NCBI GenBank assembly: GCA_038202795.1
Contig: JBBREQ010000071.1
Coordinates: 1-12,147, forward strand
Source: PHET01 sp038202795
GTDB lineage: Bacteria > Actinomycetota > Coriobacteriia > Anaerosomatales > PHET01
Direction: 5' to 3'
Length of the DNA: 12,147 bases
Shown piece by piece: positions 1 to 5,512 of the stretch. The translations under genes were made by a program, and so were the position numbers. The stretch's first letter is position 1. Each line of letters begins with the position of its first letter. The notes below the pieces were generated by a model, which ran no database searches, had not been told where the DNA came from, and saw only the letters and a program-made list of their open reading frames with translations.

Positions 1-32
1 ACCGACCTCAAGGAGGCGGTATCATCATGCAT
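1..32 (-). CDS. Possible start of a minus-strand gene, cut by the window edge
   Basis: An ATG at 32-30 on the minus strand opens a frame that stays open to the left edge. It gives only ten residues (MHDDTASLRS), so no family can be named. The start is supported by a Shine-Dalgarno-like AGGAAA five bases upstream and by a plausible promoter with a palindrome at 70-99. It would be a separate transcription unit downstream of yjbQ. The evidence is the start context only. The frame could be fortuitous, and a different start beyond the edge is possible. Confidence 0.35.
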   Translation of the reverse strand, partial: MHDDTASLRS

Positions 33-33
33 G

Positions 34-99
34 CGGGTTTCCTTTCTTCTCTGGGTCGTAGACAAACCAAGAGTAGAAGGAAACCCGTTTCCGTTTCAA
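34..99 (-). promoter_or_regulatory. Putative promoter with palindromic operator, reading left
   Basis: On the minus strand, TTGAAA (94-99) and TACTCT (70-75) are separated by 18 bases and resemble -35 and -10 hexamers. Exactly between them lies a 14-bp palindrome, GGAAAC-CC-GTTTCC on the plus strand (79-92). A further copy of the half-site is present at 34-44, where the 11-bp arm CGGGTTTCCTT is the perfect inverse of AAGGAAACCCG at 77-87. The second arm covers the Shine-Dalgarno region of the putative gene starting at 32. This looks like a repressor-controlled promoter, but that is an inference from pattern alone. The same arms could instead form a long RNA hairpin. Confidence 0.4.
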
Positions 100-165
100 A
101 TCAACGCTGCGGGGTTCCACCCCCCGAAACCTTACGCGCTCAACTACCCCTCGCGAGACGCCCGC

Positions 166-564
166 TCAGCCAACGCCCGGCAGCACCGTCACGTCGATTC
201 CCCGCAATCGCGGGCCATCGAATTCACACAGGAAGATGCCCTGCCAGGCACCGGTCATCAGCTCACCGTGATTCACCGGAACGAGCACGCTGGGGCCGAC
301 CAGCGACGTCTTCAGGTGCCCGTCGCTGTTGCCCTCCGCGTGTCGCCAGCCTGCGTCTTCCGGCGCGATGCGCGCAAGTCCGTCGATGAGATCTCGCTGT
401 ACGTCCGGGTCGGCATTCTCGTTGATGGTCACTGCGGCGGTGGTGTGAGGACAGTAGATCAGGGCCGCGCCTTGCTCTACCCCTGATGCCGCGACCGCGC
501 TTGCCACCTGACGCGTGATGTCGACCAGTTCTTCTCGGCATGATGTCCGTATCTGCAGGCGCAC
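166..564 (-). CDS. yjbQ: YjbQ family protein (UPF0047, secondary thiamine-phosphate synthase enzyme family)
   Basis: This 132-residue protein is full length for the family. Family hallmarks are visible in order: CPHTTAAVTINENAD at about 38-52, the HAEGNSDGHLK block at about 75-85, and the C-terminal GAWQGIFLCEFDGPR segment at about 105-119. The conserved His, Asn, Glu and Asp residues of these blocks form the presumed active-site pocket. Members of the family can supply weak thiamine-phosphate synthase activity in E. coli, but their physiological role is unsettled and no thiamine gene is visible nearby. The start is GTG at 564, with AGAGGA six bases upstream. The gene is divergent from the BFN-domain gene, with 84 bp between the two starts. 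Downstream it faces no gene on the opposite strand. The family assignment is secure; the enzymatic role is not. Confidence 0.93.
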   Translation of the reverse strand: MRLQIRTSCREELVDITRQVASAVAASGVEQGAALIYCPHTTAAVTINENADPDVQRDLIDGLARIAPEDAGWRHAEGNSDGHLKTSLVGPSVLVPVNHGELMTGAWQGIFLCEFDGPRLRGIDVTVLPGVG

Positions 565-592
565 GCGGCGTCCTCTCTCGTTCTCAAGCGCG

Positions 593-598
593 TAGAAT
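593..598 (+). promoter_or_regulatory. Possible -10 element for the BFN-domain gene
   Basis: TAGAAT at 593-598 matches a sigma-70-type -10 hexamer and would give a leader of roughly 45 bases before the ATG at 649. No convincing -35 hexamer sits 16-18 bases upstream. The call therefore rests on one element inside the 84-bp divergent spacer (565-648), which must also hold the yjbQ promoter. Confidence 0.25.
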
Positions 599-648
599 GG
601 GCTGGGTACAGACTACCTAGAGATGAACACGAGCGGGAGGAGGTGGCG

Positions 649-1149
649 ATGTTCGAGCAAGTGCGCATAGCGAGTATCGCACTGGACCCGCGCAACAATC
701 AGCCCGTTCTCGTCTTGAAGCCGCTCGACGAGGAGCCCGGCAGCGGGCGTCTGCTCCCCATCTGGATCGGTCACCCCGAGGCCACGGCGATCCTCCTCGC
801 ACTCGAAGGCGTTGAAACGCCCCGCCCGATGACCCACGACCTGCTCAAGTCGGTCATCGAGGCGCTCGACACCGTCGTTGAGAAGGTAGTGATCACGCGC
901 GCCGAGGAGGGCACATTCTTCGCAGCGATCTTCCTGCGCGGGGAAGAGAGGACTCTGACCGTAGACGCGCGCCCCAGCGACTCGATCGCCCTGGCGGTTC
1001 GCGTCGGTGCTCCCATCTTCGTCGCCAACGACGTCATGGAAAGCGCTTCGGTGCCGGATGAGGGCTTCGAGGGAGTCGACGAGGAGAGCGAGGTCGCGGC
1101 GTTTCGGGACTTCCTCGACCACGTGAACCCCGAGGACTTCCAGAGCTGA
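649..1149 (+). CDS. Bifunctional nuclease (BFN, DUF151) domain protein
   Basis: This is a 166-residue protein whose first 125 residues or so form a BFN/DUF151 domain. The characteristic blocks are LPIWIGHPEATAI at about 36-48, the RPMTHDLL segment at about 59-66, and DARPSDSIALAVRVGAPIF at about 106-124. An acidic tail (about 135-166) follows. Plant members were reported to have dual DNase/RNase activity. The bacterial role is not established, and I see no classical nuclease motif, so the name is a family label. ATG 649 is chosen because AGGAGG ends five bases before it. An in-frame GTG at 643 would overlap that ribosome-binding site. The gene is single, divergent from yjbQ and convergent with the exporter permease across 64 bp. 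That gap is GC-rich and lacks a T-run, so no clear intrinsic terminator is seen. Confidence 0.9.
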   Translation: MFEQVRIASIALDPRNNQPVLVLKPLDEEPGSGRLLPIWIGHPEATAILLALEGVETPRPMTHDLLKSVIEALDTVVEKVVITRAEEGTFFAAIFLRGEERTLTVDARPSDSIALAVRVGAPIFVANDVMESASVPDEGFEGVDEESEVAAFRDFLDHVNPEDFQS

Positions 1150-1213
1150 TCCCGCCCCGGGAGGAGCGCCCGGCCCGTCGTAAGCCCGGCCGATCAAGCC
1201 GCCTGCTTCCGGC

Positions 1214-2419
1214 TCACTCGTAGCGCAGAGCCTCGATCGGATCGAGCCGCGAGGCTTTCCAGGCAGGATAGACCCCGAAGAAGATGCCCACGGCCGCGCT
1301 GAAGAAGAACGCCATCGTGACCGCCCACCAAGTGACTTCGGTCGGGACGAAGCGCGTGAGTGCGGCCGCTCCAGCCCACCCCAGCGAGATGCCGATGAGC
1401 CCGCCTGCGACCGAGAGCACGACGGCCTCGATCACGAACTGGCTCAGGATGTCGTGTGTCCGAGCGCCCACCGCTTTTCGGATCCCGATCTCCCTGGTGC
1501 GTTCCGAGACGCTCACCAGCATGATGTTCATGATGCCGATGCCGCCCACCAACAGCGAGATGCCTGCGATGCCCGCCAGCATCACGGTAAGCGTCCCCAG
1601 CAGAGACGAAAGGATGCCCAACGTCTGTTCCTGAGTGAACACCGTGAACTCGTCTTGGAACTTCGGTCTGAGGACCTGTTGTGTCTGAGCCTTCACAAGA
1701 TCGATGCGCTCCGGGTCGTTTGCCTTGATGATGATCGAGGAGAGGTCGCGACTCCCCAGAAGTCGCTGAGCGGTTGTCGTGGGCATGAATATCTGGTTGT
1801 CCTGATCACCCGAAAGCGTCCCGCCTCTCTCCGTGAGCTGGCCGATAACGGTGAATCTCTCACCGTTGATCGTGAGTTCGCGACCAACAGGGTTCTGTCC
1901 GGGGAACAGCTCGCTGGCGGGGGTTGCCCCCAGCATGACTACGCGCGCGGCGGCCGAATACTCGCTGCGGTTATAGTGCCTGCCCACGACATAGTCGGCG
2001 TTGAAGACCTGGTCGCCATCTTGGTTCGCGCCAGACAGCGTGGTGCGCAGCGTTCGGTTGCCCGCCTTCAGCACAGCAGGCCCCTGCACCACCGGCACCA
2101 CGATCGCCTCAGCGCCCAGTCGACGCTGTACCAACTGCGCGTCATCCAGGTTGAACCGTTGGCGGATCTCCGCGCCCGGACCTCCGGCGCCGCCTCCTCC
2201 TCCCCCGCCTCCCGAGAAGTTCCCCGGGAACACGAAGAGCAGATTGCTACCCAGACCTTCGATCTGACCAGTGATCTCCTGCTGCACGCCCGAGCCGATG
2301 GCCACGAGCAGGATGACCGCGGCCACCCCGATGATGACCCCCAGCATGGTGAGCGCGCTGCGCACCTTGTTGGCGTTCAGGGCCTTGAGCGCTATGCGGA
2401 AGCTCTCGACGAAGTTCAC
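1214..2419 (-). CDS. MacB/FtsX-type ABC transporter permease
   Basis: This 401-residue permease has MacB topology. An N-terminal helix (about 22-43) is followed by a large extracytoplasmic MacB-PCD-type domain (about 45-265) and then three C-terminal helices (about 274-300, 328-355, 363-387). The conserved FtsX motifs are present: SERTREIGIRKAVGA at about 305-319, after the second helix, and the terminal PAWKASRLDPIEALRYE. Such permeases do not form a classical channel. They are thought to couple ATP hydrolysis in the cytoplasm to movements of the outer domain that drive substrate extrusion through an adaptor. The GTG start overlaps the ATPase stop by four bases (2416-2419), so the two are translationally coupled. 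An uninterrupted run of eight glycines at 70-77, extended to about residue 82, follows the first helix and is an odd low-complexity linker. The substrate cannot be read from the sequence. Confidence 0.93.
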   Translation of the reverse strand: MNFVESFRIALKALNANKVRSALTMLGVIIGVAAVILLVAIGSGVQQEITGQIEGLGSNLLFVFPGNFSGGGGGGGGAGGPGAEIRQRFNLDDAQLVQRRLGAEAIVVPVVQGPAVLKAGNRTLRTTLSGANQDGDQVFNADYVVGRHYNRSEYSAAARVVMLGATPASELFPGQNPVGRELTINGERFTVIGQLTERGGTLSGDQDNQIFMPTTTAQRLLGSRDLSSIIIKANDPERIDLVKAQTQQVLRPKFQDEFTVFTQEQTLGILSSLLGTLTVMLAGIAGISLLVGGIGIMNIMLVSVSERTREIGIRKAVGARTHDILSQFVIEAVVLSVAGGLIGISLGWAGAAALTRFVPTEVTWWAVTMAFFFSAAVGIFFGVYPAWKASRLDPIEALRYE

Positions 2420-3231
2420 TGGCTATCGCCTACCGGGGCTGCGGCCCGCCTCAGTGCCTCGAGTTCTTCGGTCGCGATCACGCGGTTCTCCACCCGTCGA
2501 TCGACCACGATTCGCCCGTCCATCATCTCGACCACGCGTTGGGCATGATCTGCAACTCGAGAGTCGTGTGTGACGATCACAATGGTGATGCCTTGCTCGT
2601 TGAGCTCCTGAAGGAAGGCCATCACTTCGATGCCGCTGCGCGAGTCAAGGTTGCCCGTGGGCTCATCGGCAAGCACGATGCTCGGCTCGGTCACGAGCGC
2701 GCGTGCGATAGCCACCCGCTGCTGCTGGCCCCCGGACAGCTGGTTGGGCATGTGGCCCAATCGATCTCCCAGGCCCACTCGCTCCAATGCCTCGCGTGCG
2801 CGGCGTGCGCGTTCGGCTCCCGAGACCCCCGCATAGATGAGCGGCAGTTCGACGTTGGACTGCGCCGTGGTGCGTGCGAGCAGGTTGAAGGACTGGAACA
2901 CGAAGCCGATGCGCTTGTTGCGCACGGCCGCGAGCTGGTTGGGGTCCATGTGTGAGACATCTTCGCAGTCGATGGTGACCGTGCCCTCGGAAGGTCGGTC
3001 GAGAAGACCCACTATGTGCATGAGCGTGGACTTGCCCGACCCCGAGGGGCCGGTGATGGCGAGCATCTCTCCAGAACAGACCTGGAGGTCCACGCCGCAC
3101 AGCGCACGAACCTCAATCTCGTCGAGCACATAGGTCTTGGTCACCGAGGACGCCTCAAGAACTACCGACGTCTCACACGGGCCCGAATCTGGCTGCCCGG
3201 CGGTAGTTGGTGAGAGGGTCTCGGCACTCAT
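2416..3231 (-). CDS. ABC transporter ATP-binding protein, MacB/LolD type
   Basis: This 271-residue ATPase pairs with the overlapping permease. Visible motifs are Walker A GPSGSGKST (61-69), the Q-loop VFQSFNLL (Gln113), signature LSGGQQQR (165-172), Walker B IVLADEP (185-191) with the D-loop at 194-196, and the switch His in VTHD (222). The sequence around VGLLDRPSEG and ADEPTGNLDS is typical of the MacB/LolD/FtsE clade that works with FtsX-type permeases. ATG 3231 is preferred. It leaves 16 bp after the adaptor stop and has AGCAGG about nine bases upstream. A longer frame, back to 3312, would run into the adaptor gene. Residues 1-22 are a variable leader before the domain begins. It is the middle gene of the adaptor-ATPase-permease operon. 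Confidence 0.95.
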   Translation of the reverse strand: MSAETLSPTTAGQPDSGPCETSVVLEASSVTKTYVLDEIEVRALCGVDLQVCSGEMLAITGPSGSGKSTLMHIVGLLDRPSEGTVTIDCEDVSHMDPNQLAAVRNKRIGFVFQSFNLLARTTAQSNVELPLIYAGVSGAERARRAREALERVGLGDRLGHMPNQLSGGQQQRVAIARALVTEPSIVLADEPTGNLDSRSGIEVMAFLQELNEQGITIVIVTHDSRVADHAQRVVEMMDGRIVVDRRVENRVIATEELEALRRAAAPVGDSQ

Positions 3232-3247
3232 AGGCAACTGCCTGCTT

Positions 3248-4714
3248 CTACTTGACTTGGGCCGGCATCCCGTCTGTGTACTGCGTGGAGCCGGACAGGG
3301 CGACGACATCACCCTCGGTCAGCCCGTCGAGCACCTCGACCTCAGTGTCAGTGGTCGCTCCAACGGTTATCTCGGCCTTGTTGAGCTTCCCATCCTTGAG
3401 AACGTATACGTAGTCCGTGCCGCCCTCGCTGAACAGCGCCTCAACAGGAATAGTGAGCGCTGCCGCCTGCGAGCTGACCTCGACGATCGCATCGCCCTTC
3501 ATGCCGATGAGGATGTTCTTGCCGGTGTCTGTGAGCTCCAGTTCCACCGCGAAGATCGTGCCACCCGTCGCGGTCGCCTGAGCTGCCGGGTTGATACGCG
3601 TCACCTGGGTCTTCAGGTCCTCGCCCGGGAAGGCATCCAGAGTCACCGATGCCTTCATGCCCACCTTAACGCGCTCGATGTCGGCCTCGTCGACCTCTGC
3701 GGTGAACTTGAGAGCGTCGAGGTCCACTACCGAGAAGGGAGCGGCCTGGGGCGAGATCGCGGCACCCTCGGCTGGCTTGCCTCCGGTTCCGCCCAGCGCC
3801 GAAGCCGGCGAGTTGAACAGCACGACTCCGTCTATCGGGGCAATCAGCGTTGCGTCGTCGAGTATCTGCTGGGCCGTGGCCAACGCCACTGCTGCCTGAG
3901 TCACCGCGGCTTGCGCCGCCGATTTCTGCGACGCGGGGCTCGAGTTCCGGAGCATTGTCAGCTGAGCCTTTGCCCCCTGCCAGGCAGCGCAGGCCTGATC
4001 GACCGCGGCATTGGACTGAGCCCGAGCGGCGGTGAGGTTGAAGGACACAAGCTGGTCCTGTGCCGACTGCGCCGACTTCAGGCCCGCGTACGCTTGGTCT
4101 CTCTGCGCAGCTAGCACTGCGACGGTGGGGTCGATCGAGGGGTCCGGAGACGTAGCGTAGACCAGCTCGTATGCGGCTTTCGCGTTGTTGTAGGCACTCT
4201 GAGCGGCCGCCACTTGCGCGTCGGCTGCAGCGATCTGCGCGCTCGAAGGAGCAGTGCCACTCAGAGCAGCGCGCTGCGCTTTGGCTGCGACATACCCCTC
4301 GCGCGCAGCCTCGACGTTAGCCTTCGCTGCCCTCACGTTGGCTGGGCCGTTTCCCTGCGCGTCGACATTCGCGAGAACCGACTTGGCCTGCGAGTAGCCG
4401 GCCTGTGCTTGGGCCACCTGCAGCTCGAACTGCTGCGTGTCCATCTGGGCGATCTGCGCGCCCGCGGTAACCGTTTCGCCCTCTTCGACATCGATGGTGT
4501 CGATCGTTCCCGGCGCGGGCGGAACCACATCGGCGCTCAGCCCCGAGTCGACCTTGCCCGAAGCGGTGACCGTGACAGCGAGCACCTGACGAGTCGCCGT
4601 TGCGGTCTCAACCTCCGTACCGCTCCCCTGCCCTCGGAGAACTACTGCGGCAACCACTCCCGCGCCTATCATCAGTGCGACGACCGCGAGGATGATCTTG
4701 GTCCTTTTCGACAC
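3248..4714 (-). CDS. Membrane-fusion (HlyD/MacA/YknX-like) efflux adaptor
   Basis: This is a 488-residue adaptor subunit. An uncleaved N-terminal anchor helix (about 7-26) follows basic residues. The first lipoyl half (about 64-92) includes the VEEGETVTAGAQIAQMD block. A long Ala/Gln-rich helical stretch (about 93-288) is followed by the second lipoyl half opening with LIAPIDGVV (about 290-298). A beta-barrel (about 335-415) and a membrane-proximal domain (about 416-488) complete the protein. Usual MacA or YknX proteins are about 370-390 residues, and the excess is almost entirely in the helical region. A Gly/Pro-rich loop interrupts the second lipoyl half (about 301-323). GTG 4714 is chosen for its strong AGGAGGAA at 4717-4724. 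It heads the exporter operon and would bridge the permease outer domain to the exterior. Confidence 0.92.
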   Translation of the reverse strand: MSKRTKIILAVVALMIGAGVVAAVVLRGQGSGTEVETATATRQVLAVTVTASGKVDSGLSADVVPPAPGTIDTIDVEEGETVTAGAQIAQMDTQQFELQVAQAQAGYSQAKSVLANVDAQGNGPANVRAAKANVEAAREGYVAAKAQRAALSGTAPSSAQIAAADAQVAAAQSAYNNAKAAYELVYATSPDPSIDPTVAVLAAQRDQAYAGLKSAQSAQDQLVSFNLTAARAQSNAAVDQACAAWQGAKAQLTMLRNSSPASQKSAAQAAVTQAAVALATAQQILDDATLIAPIDGVVLFNSPASALGGTGGKPAEGAAISPQAAPFSVVDLDALKFTAEVDEADIERVKVGMKASVTLDAFPGEDLKTQVTRINPAAQATATGGTIFAVELELTDTGKNILIGMKGDAIVEVSSQAAALTIPVEALFSEGGTDYVYVLKDGKLNKAEITVGATTDTEVEVLDGLTEGDVVALSGSTQYTDGMPAQVK

Positions 4715-4743
4715 GGTTCCTCCTATGACTGAGAGCCGTTCAA

Positions 4744-4777
4744 GCACCCTGCATATTGTTCCACAACCGCACCCTGC
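4744..4777 (-). repeat. Paired 9-bp direct repeat upstream of the exporter operon
   Basis: GCAGGGTGC (minus strand) occurs at 4769-4777 and again at 4744-4752, with starts 25 bp apart. It lies in the 75-bp gap between the HAD gene and the adaptor start. The spacing is about two and a half helical turns. It could be a regulator site for the exporter, but no clear -35/-10 pair accompanies it and chance is possible. Confidence 0.3.
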
Positions 4778-4789
4778 GCATGCACGCTC

Positions 4790-5512
4790 TCAGACGCTTG
4801 TCCGATACCCACTCTCGTGCCCGGAGAAGATCGCCGCGACATCCGCCATCTCGGAAGCCTTGTACATCGGCCCCGGCGCCAGAAGAACCTCTTCCGAGAA
4901 AGCGCCCCAGAGCGCCGCAACCGACACGCATCCGGCCCCAACCGCTGCTGCCATGTCGTGCGGGCTGTCGCCCACATACGCGCAGCGAGCGATGTCCACG
5001 CCCAGTTTCTCCGCTGCGAATCTCAGCGGGTAGGGGTCGGGTTTGAAGCGGTCGACGTCATCGCAGGTCACGATCGTCTCAAAGAAGCGCCCCAGACTGA
5101 ACCGTTCCAGTCCGCGAAGAGCCACACTGCGCGACTTGGATGTCACGATTCCCAACCGCAGTCCTTTGGAGGAGAGGCGTGTCAACGCGTCCTCTACTCC
5201 CGGGTACTCTTTGATCATCGCGTCATGCACGCGCGCGTTGTGTTCACGGTACACCGCGAGCAACTCATCGGCGTCCTCTTCCGAGAACTGCCTCATCTGT
5301 TGTGCGAGCGGGATTCCCACATTGCACATGAGCACTTCGTCAGGCAGGCTCGAGCCCAAGACCTTCTCGGTGGCATACCTCATCGACGCGCGAATCATGT
5401 CGATGGTGTCGATGAGCGTTCCGTCCAGGTCGAACAGCACACACTCGACGTTTCCCGTCCTCGCCGCCAGATCGTCGGCTCCGCCGCCGCCGCTACTCCT
5501 CGGCAAGTTCAC
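4790..5512 (-). CDS. HAD-superfamily phosphatase (phosphoglycolate phosphatase/PpaX-like)
   Basis: About 240 residues with all four HAD motifs. Motif I is FDLDGT, with nucleophile Asp28 and acid/base Asp30. Motif II is Thr124 in IVTSKS, motif III is Lys157 in RFKPDPYP, and motif IV is VGDSPHD (Asp182, Asp186). A helical C1-type cap lies between motifs I and II (about 36-105). This arrangement fits the Gph/PpaX group, which hydrolyses phosphoglycolate or pyrophosphate. The substrate cannot be fixed from sequence. The start is uncertain. GTG 5512 lies inside gyrA and gives a 20-bp overlap, with a GAGGA eleven bases upstream, and leaves a Gly-rich 20-residue leader before the first strand. Longer in-frame starts would run deeper into gyrA and give an Arg/Ser-rich, non-HAD leader. 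It is probably co-transcribed with gyrA, with no known functional link to gyrase. Confidence 0.9.
   Translation of the reverse strand: MNLPRSSGGGGADDLAARTGNVECVLFDLDGTLIDTIDMIRASMRYATEKVLGSSLPDEVLMCNVGIPLAQQMRQFSEEDADELLAVYREHNARVHDAMIKEYPGVEDALTRLSSKGLRLGIVTSKSRSVALRGLERFSLGRFFETIVTCDDVDRFKPDPYPLRFAAEKLGVDIARCAYVGDSPHDMAAAVGAGCVSVAALWGAFSEEVLLAPGPMYKASEMADVAAIFSGHESGYRTSV

Noticed and set aside
34..97. Intrinsic terminator on the plus strand (long hairpin then a T-containing stretch)
   Set aside because: No plus-strand gene ends before it in the window and the following T-run is interrupted. The match to a minus-strand promoter and palindrome explains the repeats better.
110..126. Terminator hairpin after yjbQ
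   Set aside because: A 5-bp GC stem with a 7-base loop exists, but no T-run follows on the minus strand, so it is too weak to call.
27..389. Plus-strand frame from ATG 27 with AGGAGG ten bases upstream
   Set aside because: It lies antisense over yjbQ, is Arg/Pro/Ser-rich like a shadow frame, and resembles no family. The good ribosome-binding site is noted, but one site is not enough to call a gene.
1150..1213. Bidirectional terminator between the convergent BFN gene and permease
   Set aside because: The gap is GC-rich with short inverted and direct repeats (GCCCGGCC twice), but stems are 5 bp or less and no T-run is present on either strand.
1454..2548. Long plus-strand open frame of 364 codons
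   Set aside because: It is antisense to the permease and ATPase, whose conserved motifs are unambiguous. The frame is His/Arg-rich, as expected of a GC-rich shadow.
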